Shown here: positions 1-11,955 of the stretch, piece after piece
Layout: every line of letters starts with the position of its first letter
How positions within the stretch are numbered: position 1 is the stretch's first letter
Notes under the pieces: model-generated
Told to the model about the DNA's origin: nothing
The model's input: only the letters and a program-made list of their open reading frames with translations
Databases searched by the model: none
Assembly (NCBI RefSeq): GCF_047496725.1
Contig: NW_027328667.1
Span: 1,830,001 to 1,894,000 of the forward strand
From: Anoplolepis gracilipes
Lineage: Eukaryota > Arthropoda > Insecta > Hymenoptera > Formicidae
DNA: 64,000 nt
Reading direction: 5' to 3'
Translations under genes and position numbers: made by a program

Positions 1-111
1 TATTACATCGAATAAAAAAAAATAGCGCGAAAGATTTTTTAAACAAGAGAAATAATACAATATTTTTTAGATTACATCGCAGCAAACGAAGAAGTACGGA
101 ATGAAGACCTG

Positions 112-3100
112 ATGGAGGGAAATGAAGAGGCAGAAATAGAATCGGGCGAAATGACTGAGGAAGAAGAAGAAGAAGAAGAAGAAGAAATGAGAGAAGAGAA
201 AGAAGAAATGAGAGAAGAGGAAGAAGAAGCGGAAGGCGAGGAGGAGGAAGAAGAAGAAAATGATATAAATGACGTGTCGATGATAGAAGAAGGTAATAAC
301 TTAACACATTCTTTAGTTCTTCCTTATGTTTAAATTTTATTTTAATTGAAAAAATCTTACTAGGAAACTTTTACTCAACAACTATCGTCTCCGATATTTC
401 ATACACGCCGGTGTACGATCCCTAAAGATATACCGGCGTAACAGAAGGTTGAAGGGAAAATATTAAAACGAGTAAGTTAGCTTAACATAAATAATAACGT
501 AACAATTTTACATTATTAACAAAATTTAAACGTAAGAGAGAAATATTTTACGAAATATTTCATCAGAATAATTTAATTATTCTTATTTTTCACAGTACAG
601 ATCGGGGGTGCAAGAAGCGATAAAATACAACGTCAACAACATCAACATCAACAAGTACGCGTAGGAGAAGAAGAAAATCACTCGCATGCAGATGAGGAAA
701 CACTTGACACTGTGGAAAACGAGCCCGATAGAAGAGAAGAGGAGGGTATATATACTGGCGATCAGGTAGAAAATAATTTTAGAAGTATTGTATTATTATC
801 GGAAAACGTGCGCCAATTTAGAAATTTCGGTATAGAGGGACGCGAAAATAGTTTTCGTATCCGACCCGAGGGAGCTAATGTATATAACTGGCTAGAGAAC
901 GCGTTTCGGGAACTTCACACGTACGTAACGCGTTCGTGTGTACCAGGTGATTACGTCGGGATGACTTTTGATTCCGGAATATTTACGCGTGGACCCGCAG
1001 GTATATCGTTCCGACCATTTCGCGACTTGACTTACGAGAATATTTGGAATCTTGTAAGTTCGTTAGCGCAAAGTTGGTCATGATATAGCTCTAGCGTTTA
1101 ATATCCGCGTTTCTAAAGTTACTCCTCCTCAGGGATGCGGACGTAACGCACTTACGCGGGATATTATTGTTAAGCGTTCGATTTTAACGATTTCCAATTC
1201 GGACAATTTATGTATCCCTCGTGCGCTTGTATCCGCTCAAATTTTTAACGAGCGTGGAAATTTGCGCACGGGAGAGTTACATGAAAAATGGAACGCAGTG
1301 AGACGACAAAACTCTGTGTTACAACGCAACTTAGCGTTGCAACTTACGAGGAATGCAGGTGTCACGATTCCTGAGGAAGGAAGCGGAATTCCTGAAATCG
1401 AACGCTTTCAACAATATCTCGCCGGCGATAATATTGCTATAGTGATATATAATATCGTTACTTTTGGTCGGGGCGGTAAACCGTTGTACAACGGGGTTGA
1501 ATTCTTAGCTTCTCTACAGAAAGAGAGACAAGTACGTGCTTAAATATATTATTTCATCCGGACATGAAGCAATTCGACGTAATTTTAAATTTAAGGGCCG
1601 CCGTGGGTGGGCGAGGATACTGCGTTCCGTGTAATTTAAGTTATCGCTCCGATAAGGGGGAGCATCGATGCTGTAACAAATGTCCGCGATGTAACGCGAT
1701 GCCGCCGTGCGAGCAAACAAATACGCCACATATTAGGTGCAATAATTGTGGACGGGGATTTTTTAATCGTGAATGCTTGGAGCGTCACCGTGCGCGGAAA
1801 TCATACGATGGAAAATCGCAAAAAAGCGTTTGCGAAATTGTACGATTTTGTAATGATTGCGGTCGGTTAATTCAAAGAAATAAACAACACGAATGCGACA
1901 TGGCTTATTGCGCCGTGTATCATTCTTTACAATCGCTGAACCACCTTTGTTATATGTTACCTATTCGGTGCGGCGATAATTCTAATCCTTATTGTGCGGA
2001 ATTTATCGAAGAGAATGGGGAGCAACAACAACGGAGGAACGGCGGCGAAAATAATTGTATACCCGCACGTAAAAAAAGCCGCATAGCATTCGTGTTTTAC
2101 GACTTTGAGACGAGGCAAGACGAAACGCTCCAAGGTACCACAAATGTAAAAATTCACGTGCCTACGCTTTGCGTCGCTCATCAAATTTGCGAGTCATGCG
2201 CGGAAATAAATGAAACCTCGGTGCGATGTCGTTGGTGCGGGATTCGGGAATATATATTTCATTGTAATCCCGTACAGGAATTTGTAGATTTTGTAACGTG
2301 TCCGACAAAATATTTTAAACAAATAATTTGTATCGCACATAACGCTAAATCGTTTGATACTCAATTTATTTTACATCACATTGTGGAAAACCGTATCTCG
2401 TTAGAGCCGCGAGTAATTTTAAACGGAACGAAAATAGTTGTATTAACGGTGGGACATACAAAATTTATCGATAGTGTTAATTATATGCCGATGTGTTTAT
2501 CCGAATTACCCAAGGCTTTCGGTCTGACGGATATTTCGAATAAAGGTATTTTTTCTCACTTATTTAATACTATTGATAATCAATCTTATGTCGGTCCACT
2601 GCCCGATGTACAATATTATTCACCTGATTCCATGCAGGTGAAAGAATGCGAAAAATTTTTGGCATGGCACTCAGAGATGACGCGTGCGAACTACGTGTTT
2701 GATTTTCAACGCGAAATATTGGATTACTGCCGTAATGACGTAGATATTCTTAGACAAGCGTGCATGGCTTTTAGAAAGATCTTTTTACAGCGCGGGGATG
2801 TGTGTCCATTCGAGGAATGTACAACTATTGCTTCTACGTGCATGAGAGTATTCAGAAAAAACTTTTTGCGCGAAATAGAGATAGGTGTTATTCCTGCGGA
2901 TGGTTACAGACGTGTAAATATTCAGTCGCGCAAAGCTCTACAGTGGTTAGTGTAGAAGGAGTGGGAGCTCGGTCATCGCATTATCCACGTAGGGCGAAGC
3001 AGGGAATATCGTTTACCCGATGGCACGCTTGTCGATGGGTACTACGAGTCTGTGAAAAACGAAGTAACGCAATATTACATGTGACAGTTTCACGGATGTT

Positions 3101-4791
3101 TCTGGCATGGTTGTCCGAGATGTTTTCGAGTCAATCGCGATAAACCGCTTTCGTCAGATCATACCGATACAAACGATTTACGTTATGAGCATACCGTCGC
3201 AACGACATCGCGTCTTCGAACACGAGGATACAGGGTGATAGAGAAATGGGAGTGCAACTTTGATCACGATATAAATGAAAATGTTGAGATACGTGAATAT
3301 TTACAACATCATCAAATGTTAGATAACGAACCGCTCGATCCTCGACACTCCTTCTACGGAGGGCGCACGGAAAATATTGTGACGCGCTACGAGATTACGG
3401 GAACGAAGAAGATACGATACGTTGATGTATGTTCACTGTACCCGTATGTGTTGAAAACCGGTGCTTTTCCGATCGAGCATCCAACGGTATACGTAGGCGA
3501 GGAATGCGCGGAATTAATCGGAATATCGCCAGGATATAATTTCGACTCGGTCGAAGGAATCGTTCGTTGCAGAGTACTCCCTCCCCGCAATCTTTTTCAC
3601 CCTGTATTACCCTATCGCGTGCAGGGTAAATTATTATTCGCGTTGTGTCGTGCTTGTTGCGAAACATTTTCTCAATCCGCGTGCGCTCATGAACCTTCCG
3701 AACGCGAATTCGAAGATACATGGATATCGTGCGAATTAAAAAAAGCTATTGAGAAAGGTTATTTTGTGACAGAAGTTAGTGAGATTTGGCAGTATAATGT
3801 CACTCGTTATAATCACACCACGCGCCAGGGAGGTCTATTCGCCGGATATATAAACACATTTTTACAATTAAAGCAGGAGGCTAGTGGTTGGCCGAGCGAA
3901 TGCACGGATGACGATGCTAAAGAGCAATATCTTCGTGAGTACGAGGAAACAGAAGGTATTGCTCTTGAGAAAAATAACATCGTACACAACCCCGGTTTAC
4001 GTTCGGTCGCGAAACTAGCGTTAAATTCTTTTTGGGGAAAATTTGGTCAACGCGAAAACTTGCCACATACTGACATCGTTAAAACGCAGCAGAAATTAAT
4101 GAGCCTACTCACTAGCCCGCAACACGAAATAACCGATATATTGCCCGTAAACGACGAGGTAATATATGTTTCGTCACGAATGCGACAAGAAGCAATCGTA
4201 CCATCGCCTCTTACTAATGTAGTAATAGCAGCTTACACAACGGCACAAGCAAGATTAAAATTATACGATTATTTAGAAAAATTAGAAAGCCGCGTTTTGT
4301 ATTATGATACTGATTCATGTATATACGTGAGTACCGGCGATCCTCAGGAATACGAACCGCGTACGGGTAATTTTTTAGACGATATGACGGATGAACTCGG
4401 AAACTACGGCGAGGGTAGCTATATAGAGTCGTTCGTATCCGGTGGACCGAAATTTTACGCGTATGTGGTTCGTACACCCGATGGACTCACTCGCGAAGTT
4501 TGTAAAGTAAAGAGTATAACTCTGAATTTTGAAAACTCGCGCTTAGTTAATTTTATTAGCATTAAAGAATTATTATTACAAAGAGAAAGAGAGGAACAGG
4601 CAGAGGAACAAGTAGAAGAAACAACCCTTGAATCAAGGATAAATCTTCGGTTTAAAGCCATTCGGCGCACAGTGTTTCATGATATAATTATGCGTGATGA
4701 AACAAAAAGATATGCGCCTGTGCTATTAAAACGAAGATTTATAAAAACAAAACGATATTCTCTACCGCACGGGTATTTATCAGAAACTTGA
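112..4791 (+). pseudogene. polB: Polinton protein-primed DNA polymerase B, broken
   Basis: Replicates the element by protein priming. After an acidic Glu-rich start and an intron, the main coding part runs from about 596. Exonuclease motifs: FYDFET near 2095, AHNAKSFDT near 2340, YCRNDVDIL near 2728. Polymerase motifs: DVCSLYP near 3424, LNSFWGKFGQ near 4021, YYDTDS near 4303. A Cys/His-rich segment lies at about 1620-1900. Breaks: frame 1 to 2 near 1080, back to frame 1 between about 1500 and 1545, and in-frame stops TAG 2953-2955 and TGA 3082-3084. The start at ATG 112 is the first in the open frame, but the frame is open upstream to base 16, so an earlier exon is possible. Total coding length (about 1,450 codons) suits Polinton PolB. 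Family assignment is very secure; the gene cannot be functional as it stands. Confidence 0.92.
293..595 (+). other. Predicted GT-AG intron in Polinton polB
   Basis: The acidic open frame from 112 reaches a donor (GGTAATAAC, GT at 293-294). A pyrimidine-rich acceptor ending TTTTTCACAG lies at 586-595. Removing 303 bases joins phase 1 to phase 1 and continues in the same frame into the polymerase, with no stop between the acceptor and the first frameshift near 1080. Without splicing the upstream frame stops at 333. The join is inferred from sequence only; the alternative is two separate proteins. Confidence 0.65.
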
Positions 4792-5469
4792 TAGATATTA
4801 GCATACTTTCCTGTTCACTCCTCTAACTTTGCGTGTAAAAATATAGAATTGCGCACGTTTTCCGCCCACCCTGCGTAAAATATAAATATTGTCAAAATGT
4901 AAAGTTTTGTAAAATAAAATTTTAGTTTTAAATATAGCTGTAATTTTTTTTATAATAAAATGTAAATCTTAGTTTAGTTGAAAAATGTAAATATAGCTAA
5001 TAAGAAAAATGCTATGTAAATGCATATATAAAAATAAAAAATTCATTTTTAATAAAAATACTGCTCCTATTTCCTCCCAACTTTTTATATTTTTTAGTTT
5101 TATTAACTTAATTTTTAAGTGGTATATTTTTTATTTAGTAAAACAATAATTTTTTTTTAAAATAGCGCGTACGCTCAATCCCTTGTTATCGCGAGCATAT
5201 GTATGCTGGTGAGAGCATTTTTACTAAATTTACAGCTTATCACCACGTCATTACACTCACCGAGATATTCGCTAGCGCGAGCACGCGACCGCCGCGGGTG
5301 GAGGGCCCCGAAGCGTTGATAAGCTTATTCCTCTGCATTCCAACGTTTAACATTAAAAATTTATCGCGCATGCGCATTTTTAACAAGCTTATTATTATTT
5401 GTAAGGGTGATGCTGAACTTATTTCATTTATGAATTTGTGTGTAAATGCGCAATCGCTCATTTTGCAAA
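4792..5469 (+). other. AT-rich noncoding spacer, polB to ATPase
   Basis: No supported gene. Several AATAAA-like signals (around 4910-5060) suit a polyadenylation region for polB. The last 280 bases are less AT-rich and hold overlapping open frames in several phases, none of which resembles a known protein. Confidence 0.5.
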
Positions 5470-6219
5470 ATGGATGTACGCTGGAAACATCCTTGGACGT
5501 CGATCGTCTGCGGTCCTACGGGATGCGGAAAAACGATTTTCGTGGAAACTTTCCTTCGAAGTTTATCAATCATGTCCGATGTACGATTCAAAAGAATTTT
5601 ATTTTATTACGCCGAGTGGCAAGATGCGTATCAGCGCTTACAACACGCTGTGAGTGAAAGAGAAGTAGAAGAGAAAAGCGCGCGAAGAAGCGGATACTTT
5701 AGCGGTAATAATACTTTGAGAAATGCGAAAAAAAATATAATCGAATTTCAAAAGGAATTGCCGCGCTCGAAAGATTATTCCAACGATCCGCTTTCTCCGA
5801 AATTGGTAATAATCGACGATCTTATGAGAGAATCATCATCGTGCGACGCTATCGTGGATCTGTTTACGAAAGGAAGCCATCATAAGAATCTCAGTGTTAT
5901 TCTTATCTCGCAAAATCTGTTCCATCAGGGGCGTGGACAGCGTGACATATCTCTCAACGCAAATTATATAGTTGTTTTCAAAAATCCGCGTGATCGTGCC
6001 CAAATTTGTCATTTAGCACGTCAAGTATATCCCGACGACCCAAAGTTTATGGAAGAAGCATATTACGACGCAACCTCGAGACCGCATGGGTATTTATTGC
6101 TTGATTTGAAACAATCGACTCCAGACGAATATCGATTTCGGGCGTGTATCTTTCCCGACGATTCGCTGCATTACGTCTACGTACCTCGTAAATCGAGCAA
6201 TAGAGGAGAGGGTATATAA
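5470..6219 (+). CDS. Polinton packaging ATPase (FtsK/HerA-type)
   Basis: Predicted to drive DNA into the capsid. Walker A GPTGCGKT is near 5512-5535 and Walker B LVIIDDLM near 5800-5826. A later SVILISQNLFHQ segment fits the sensor region, near 5893-5928. About 250 codons, close to the usual Polinton ATPase length. I chose ATG 5470 because the Walker A then sits about 14 residues in, as expected; an in-frame start 24 bases upstream (5446) also exists. This is one of the few Polinton genes here without an internal stop. It lies between polB and the small virion protein, with 49 bases to the next start. Identity is well supported by the motifs and by context. Confidence 0.88.
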   Translation: MDVRWKHPWTSIVCGPTGCGKTIFVETFLRSLSIMSDVRFKRILFYYAEWQDAYQRLQHAVSEREVEEKSARRSGYFSGNNTLRNAKKNIIEFQKELPRSKDYSNDPLSPKLVIIDDLMRESSSCDAIVDLFTKGSHHKNLSVILISQNLFHQGRGQRDISLNANYIVVFKNPRDRAQICHLARQVYPDDPKFMEEAYYDATSRPHGYLLLDLKQSTPDEYRFRACIFPDDSLHYVYVPRKSSNRGEGI

Positions 6220-6268
6220 AAGGAAGGTGATTACATACGCATCTTGCCAGTCGCACTATTACATCGTA

Positions 6269-6748
6269 ATGGTAAAAAAGAATAAATATCCTTCGTCACT
6301 GACGTCGTGGAATTCGTCGGACGGAGCAATAAAAACTGCTAGACGATCAATCGGCGAGCGAAACGCATGTCTTTTGAAAACTTTGTGCTATCTGAAAAAA
6401 AATCAAAGAGTGTCTTTCTTACGCACTGCAGATAATAAACTAATAAAGTGCATACAAGAGTGCGCTTATAATACGCTCAAAGGAAACGTACCGCTTGGAA
6501 GTAACGAAAAAAGACGATTAGCCAAGCATAAAACCATCCTACGACGCGTCGCGACAAAACGAGGTAATTGAAGAGGCAGAAGAAAGCTACTGGTACAACG
6601 GGGAGGATTCTTACCCCTATCTTATTGCTCCTTTACTCAAGGTTATATTATCACGGATTATCGGGAAATGAAAAATTATACAACTTTTTATATCAGTTTT
6701 TTTTTCAGAATAAAAAGTAAAGCATTAACGATTACGATATTTGAATAA
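6269..6748 (+). pseudogene. Small basic Polinton virion-type protein, one nonsense codon
   Basis: About 100 residues are open from ATG 6269 to TGA 6569-6571, and the same frame continues past this stop to TAA 6746-6748. The N-terminal part is basic and helical (RSIGERNACLLKTLCYL, then a TLKGNVPLGSNEKRRL segment). The part after the stop holds a glycine-rich hydrophobic stretch LVQRGGFLP. This layout matches a small protein conserved in arthropod Polintons and adintoviruses and thought to be a virion component; its exact role is unknown to me. Its stop overlaps the next start (TAATG). The single TGA is most simply a nonsense mutation. Confidence 0.65.
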
Positions 6749-7719
6749 TGGAAAGAGCTAAAAAAATGATTTTAATTTCTGCGGAAAATCTTGAGAGAAT
6801 GCAGCGCATGCAACTTCAACATCATCCGGAAATAGCACCCAGCGCATCATCGTCGGACAATTCGATAAAAGAAAATCTGGAAAATGTTAACGAAAATAAT
6901 AATACGGTGCAGACGCCTGGAACTACTTTATCGGGACTTGATACTGAGATGTGCCATATTCTTAATCTCGCGACTCCCCGCGACAAGGGGGAAAGATGGA
7001 AAATGTATAAGGAAGTACTTCAACGTTATCTTCACTTTGTTCGAGCTGCGAGAAAATGTTTATGCAAAGATAATGGCGAGGTAGGTGAAGAGCAGAACGA
7101 AGACATGAAAGATTTGTATGATGACGATAACAATGAACTTTTGGAAACGCAAACTTTAATTAGCAGTGACGGTAACATTAGCGGTAGTAATGCTAGTAGC
7201 AGTTTCGGGAAAAAACGCGCTCAATCGGTGGAAATGATAAAACAAATAGTCGTCTCCGTGCCGAAATCTTATCGCGACAAAGCACGCGCTCTATTGAAAT
7301 ATTTGGTAGACATCCCGGAGTCTAAGATTAGCTGGGATAGACGCGGAGTTGTGACTATAGACGGTATAGTCGTAACGGGATCGAATATCTCGGATCTCAT
7401 AAACGACGCAATACGGAAAAGAAAAACCGTAAAAGCAACCGGAAGAATTCAGTTTGCTCGATTACTGCATGATATAAACACGCCTTCCAATCTCATAGGT
7501 AATCGCGATTTGTTACGAGTTCATCATATTAAAAATCCGTTACCTCGCGGGAGCTCCACTCCGAAGAAAACTCTGCGCTCAAAATCATACACTCGTAAAT
7601 TAAACGAATCCGACGCAGACACGATATTTGTATCCGTCAGCGAAGACAACGCCGATGAAACATTAACACACGATAACGAAGATTCTCCGTCGAAAGGGAA
7701 AAAACGTTTACTCGATTAG
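6748..7719 (+). CDS. Conserved Polinton protein of unknown function (323 aa)
   Basis: Intact open frame. The N-terminal third is polar and Asn/Ser-rich with an acidic stretch (around residues 105-135). A basic conserved core follows from about residue 165: PKSYRDKARALLKYL, then ISWDRRGVVTIDG, NISDLINDAIRKRK and FARLLHD. The C-terminus is Ser/Lys-rich. A protein with this core sits next to the integrase in related arthropod Polintons; a structural or assembly role is plausible but unproven. It starts inside the preceding stop (TAATG) and ends in TAG directly followed, in the same frame, by the integrase ATG, so readthrough would make a fusion. Confidence 0.7.
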   Translation: MERAKKMILISAENLERMQRMQLQHHPEIAPSASSSDNSIKENLENVNENNNTVQTPGTTLSGLDTEMCHILNLATPRDKGERWKMYKEVLQRYLHFVRAARKCLCKDNGEVGEEQNEDMKDLYDDDNNELLETQTLISSDGNISGSNASSSFGKKRAQSVEMIKQIVVSVPKSYRDKARALLKYLVDIPESKISWDRRGVVTIDGIVVTGSNISDLINDAIRKRKTVKATGRIQFARLLHDINTPSNLIGNRDLLRVHHIKNPLPRGSSTPKKTLRSKSYTRKLNESDADTIFVSVSEDNADETLTHDNEDSPSKGKKRLLD

Positions 7720-8800
7720 ATGAGACTAATGTCGGAATTCGAAAAACTGTATTACGACCCCTCGCACTACGCAGGGTATTCCGCGGTGGACAATTTAACA
7801 CGAGCCGTTAAACCGAATTTTAGTCGCAACAATGTTCTCGACTGGCTTAAATCGCAAGACGCGTACACGCTGCATCGACTGGTACGACGAAAATTTCCGC
7901 GTTTACATTATAACGTGACAAATATCGACGATTTGTGGGAAGCTGATTTGATTGATCTCCGTAATCTCAAGAGCTATGATGACGGTTATTCCTATTTACT
8001 TGTAGTAATCGATGTGTTTAATAAATTTGTATGGGTTGAACCTTTACGTGACAAAACAGGTATCTGTGTAATACGAGCTTTTGAGCGTATATTCTCGAGA
8101 AGCAATGGTCGTCTACCGGTTTGCCTACAGACCGATAAAGGATTTATCGGGCGTCCTGTACAAAAATTCTTAAAAGAAAAAGACATTCGCTTTCGCGTAA
8201 CTCGCAATCCTGATATTAAAGCAGCTATAGTGGAGCGTTTTAATAGAACATTCAAGGAACGTATGTAGTGCTATTTTACGCATAAAAATACACGACGTTA
8301 CATAAATGTTTTGCAGGATTCACGCTTATAATCACACGCGTCATTCCAGTATCAAAATGCAACCTGCGGTCGTTACGCGGGGAAATGCCCGCATCGCGCG
8401 CGAAAATATAACTCTTCGTTGGAAAAACGAGAAATGCGAAAAACAAAAGGCTAAATATCGCGTTGGCGAACTCGTGCGGATCAGTAGAGCAAAAGTCACC
8501 TTCGAGAAAGGATACGAGGCGAAGTGGAGCGAGGAGATATTTCAAATTCATCGGGTTCTTGATTGGCGAAAACCGCGAGTGTACGAACTAAGTGACTTAG
8601 CCGGCGAGGTCATAGACGGTATTTTTTACGAGCAAGAATTAGCCCGAGTTGAGAAAAATTTACAGGAGGAAGAATTTATCGTCGATCGCGTGATAAAGAG
8701 CAGAGGACGTAGTGATAATAAACAGCTGTTAGTTAGCTGGCGTGGTTATCCTAGCAAATTCGATAGTTGGATTCCCGCTTCAAGTTTAATAAATCTTTGA
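7720..8800 (+). pseudogene. int: Polinton retroviral-type integrase with chromodomain, broken
   Basis: Catalyses insertion of the element by DDE chemistry. Acidic residues are visible in WEADLIDL (about 7938), QTDKGF (about 8122) and VERFNR (about 8231). The C-terminal half (8306-8800) has an SH3-like segment (YRVGELVRISRAK) and a chromodomain (FIVDRVIKSRG, LVSWRGYPSKFDSWIP) that may steer integration to marked chromatin. Breaks: TAG at 8266-8268 and a frame 1 to 2 shift between about 8300 and 8330. The start ATG abuts the upstream stop codon. The catalytic triad survives but the protein is split. Assignment is secure. Confidence 0.9.
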
Positions 8801-8801
8801 G

Positions 8802-9703
8802 ATGAGGGAGGACCAATTTCTACTGGTTCTTCCGAGCAATAGCAGTATGCGTTATTTTCCGGACAATACTACCTCGTCATTTATTACGGAATTGCCTCAA
8901 TCGATACAATTACACGGCGAAAGTCGCGCTCAGCGAAATTCAATTTCCCAATACTTTTTTTTATATATAACGCGGTGAGAATATACTCACATTCGCCGAT
9001 GTTGACATTCGAGGTAACAAGGAAAAAGATTCTGTGATAATTTCGAGGGAAGACGAAATACGGGTTGGCATTTATAAAAATATGGACGAACTTCTCGACG
9101 CGATTAATACGACGTGTAAAGGAGTCGATTCGCATTTTCGTCTGGATCGACGGAGGTTATCCGCCGGCAGTATAGAGTTTTACCTCGAGTGTGATGAAAA
9201 TAAATGTAAACTAAATCATTATGTAAACTTTTCCGATAACTTCTACGAATACTCGGTTTAGGGGATGCACTTTATAATGCTCCTAAGTGGAAAGGACGAT
9301 ACTAACTATGCTTACGACGTATAATCCTGATTCAAAAAAAAAATCTACATCAATTTTTGTTAAACTCGGTTTGGAAAAGGGACACTTTGGATTCTTTAGT
9401 TACGAACCCTGTAGTTTGGCTCGCGGTATTCCCGATAAACTATTCGTTTATTGTGATATTTGCGAACCTTACATAACAGGCGATGTGCAGTCTCCTCTTC
9501 TCCGAATAGTGTCGGTCGAGGGGCATGGTCGCGATTACGAGTACGGAATGAATCAAGTGAAACATTTCTCTTCTCTGCATTATATCCCGTTACGACGAAC
9601 AAATTTCAGTAGGGTTGAAATCGATATAAGAGAGTTCGGAAAAAAAACAGCATTCGAATCCGGAACATCGACTGTGACGTTACACTTTAGGCGAACCCGT
9701 TAG
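8802..9703 (+). pseudogene. Probable Polinton minor capsid (penton-like) protein, broken
   Basis: Three consecutive pieces in different frames together give about 300 codons: 8802-8978 (QFLLVLPSNSSMRYFPDN start), 9034-9261, and 9287-9703 (LFVYCDICEPYITGDVQ, then VKHFSSLHYIPL and STVTLHFRR). The pattern matches a widespread Polinton/adintovirus protein; the beta-strand-rich end suits a single jelly roll. The penton assignment is an inference from length, strand pattern and position upstream of the major capsid gene, not from a residue signature. It starts one base after the integrase stop. Frameshifts lie between 8930 and 9030 and between 9255 and 9300. Confidence 0.6.
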
Positions 9704-9760
9704 TATTGCGAACGTCGGTGTCATAGGGAAAAAGATAAAAATTAAATTCTCAAATGCAAT

Positions 9761-10341
9761 ATGACAGACTACTATGAGTATTACAATTTACAAAGCGGCA
9801 GAGGTGGTGGAATTCCGAGAGTTTTCGTCGGCGCACCTTATCAACGCGGTCATGGAATCGGAAGTTTTTTAGGAGGATTATTTAGACGTATACTACCTTA
9901 TCTAAGTAGAGGAGCGTGTGCAGTAGGGAAAGAAGCTTTACAAGCAGGTGTTAGTATAATCGATGATATTGAAATAATATACCGCTAAAGGTGTCGGCCG
10001 AAAACCGTTTTTAAGAATCGCGTGACAATCTCAAGAGAAAAGCTAAAGAAAAAATAAGTAGTCTGATGAAAGACTCCGGATATAAGACAGATGCGAAAAT
10101 GCACGCAGCTCAGTTTCCTTTCGCCGGGCTTAACGCGCGTATCGTTAAATCCGCGGTAACGTCGTCACGTAAACGTCGGCGATCAAATAAGAAAAGATTA
10201 CCGAAAAAAACCAAAGCGCGAAATAAAACATTAAAAAGCAAGGGGAGAAAGAAAAATCGCAAGTCAAAGAAAAGACTTAACTCCTCCACGAAACGTCGTA
10301 AAACTTCTAGAAAGCGCACTGTATCCGACATATTTTCTTAA
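9761..10341 (+). pseudogene. Adenovirus core/pVI-like basic virion protein, frameshifted
   Basis: The N-terminal piece (9761-9988) is Gly-rich and amphipathic (RGGGIPRVFVGAPYQRGHG, FLGGLFRRILPYL). The C-terminal piece (10,066-10,341) is extremely Lys/Arg-rich, about half basic, and ends TVSDIFS. One frameshift (frame 2 to 1) between about 9955 and 10,066 separates them. This bipartite layout, next to the major capsid gene, is typical of the Polinton/adintovirus minor virion protein compared with adenovirus core or pVI-like proteins. The likely roles are DNA condensation and membrane disruption or capsid cementing. Family membership is good; the adenovirus comparison is looser. Confidence 0.65.
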
Positions 10342-10416
10342 ACGATACCACGCTAAACACAGTAGACAATGAAAATATCGGTAAAAGATATTGATAAAAA
10401 TTTACGGTAAATAATC

Positions 10417-11752
10417 ATGTCTTTTCTTCATACGCATTCGAGCGAGTGTTTAAAAAGTGAACTCGATCTTTTTTCTTTACCCACGCAGACTAGCATCGAA
10501 AGTTCACAATGGATCTATTACAAACCCGTCAGCTCGCTCTCGGACGACTCGCCGATAGAATTCGTCATCCCAGGCCATGGAGAAGAATATTTAGATCTCA
10601 CACATACCATACTGAGTCTTCGAGTGCGTGTGGAAACCAACGACGACCTCGCGCCGCGAACGGGAGGTACCGCTGCCGCCCAGAGGTCAAAGTAGGGCCC
10701 GTAAATCATTTACTCCACTCCATCTTCAATCAGATCGACGTGTATTTCAATCAAAAGCTCGTCTCGCCTCCGAACAACGCTTACCCGTACCGCGCGTACA
10801 TCGAGGCGTTGTTAAATTACTCTTCACCCGCAAAAACTACCCATCTAACCTTGAGTCTGTGGGACGCGGATACACCCGGATACATGGACGATCTATTGAA
10901 ATCAAAAGGCAACGCCGCGCTCGTGAGACGAGCTCGATACATTCACGGAGAACGAGCGCTAGATCTTATAGGACATCTTCATTGCGACGTTTTCAATCAA
11001 GACAAATTTTTAATTAACGGAGTAGAAATACGCTTACGACTCGTACGCTCGAAAGATTCATTTTGTCTCATAGAAAGTAACAGTTTATCGAAAATTCATA
11101 TATTGGATGCCAGCTTACTTGTGAGAAGAACGAAAATAAGTGCCGGGATGTTACTCGCACACGCTAGAATGTTAAGTAAAGTTACTGCCAAGTATCCACT
11201 TACGAGAGCCGAGGTTAAAACTTTTACGATTCACAGCGGGGTAATGGCGGAATCAATAGATCGTGCAATATTAGGTCAACTACCGAAACGAATAATAGTC
11301 GGCTTCGTCAATAATAAAGCATTTAATGGTGATAGAAAATTAAATCCATTTAATTTTAAAAATTGGAGTATAAATTTCTTCTCGATATATGTCGATGGTA
11401 TGTAAATTCCCAGTAGGCCGTTACAGCCAGTTTTTTCGATTGAAGAACCGCTTTATGTTGAAGCTTATCAAACGCTTTTTTCGGGGACAGATATCCATTT
11501 TTGAATAAAGGAAATTCTATAAGCAGAGAGGATTATTTCAAGGGATATACGTTATTTGCTTTTGACCTTACACCCGATTTGTCCGCTAATTGTGCCGGCC
11601 ATTGGAATCTTGTGAAATATGGAAGTTTGCGATTAGAAGTGCGATTCAAGAGAGCTCTCGCCGAGACCGTTAACTGTATTGTTTACGCAGAGTTCGATAA
11701 TGTGGTAGAAATCGACGCGTCACGTCAAGTTATCGTCGATTTTTCCGGCTAG
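10417..11752 (+). pseudogene. Polinton major capsid protein (double jelly roll), broken
   Basis: About 445 codons in three pieces. 10,417-10,695 carries the start (QWIYYKPVSSLSDDSPIEF). The middle, to 11,405, has NHLLHSIFNQIDVYFNQK and YPYRAYIEALLNY. 11,501-11,752 carries the end (SLRLEVRFKRALAETVNCI). These segments are those expected in the Polinton double-jelly-roll major capsid protein that forms the icosahedral shell. Breaks: frame 1 to 3 near 10,690, in-frame TAA 11,403-11,405, and frame 3 to 2 near 11,495. A wholly overlapping frame at 10,628-11,017 is a shadow. Identity is secure at family level. Confidence 0.88.
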
Positions 11753-11955
11753 TTTATCTATGCACGATTTATGCCTCGTAGTGTAATACTCGATTAAAAA
11801 TTCCCCCTCCACTTTCAAATAAAATATCGATATTGCCGTGTTTTCCAAAAACGTGTATTGTAACAAAAGAAGATTTAGTTTCATTCGAGACGTGAACGCG
11901 AGCGTTTCGTGAAGAGGTTATACTTTGTCATTGCAAGCACATAAATTTTCACAAT

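Noticed and set aside
5199..5657. Plus-strand frames overlapping the ATPase start
   Set aside because: No similarity to known proteins, and the Walker A frame is the one conserved.
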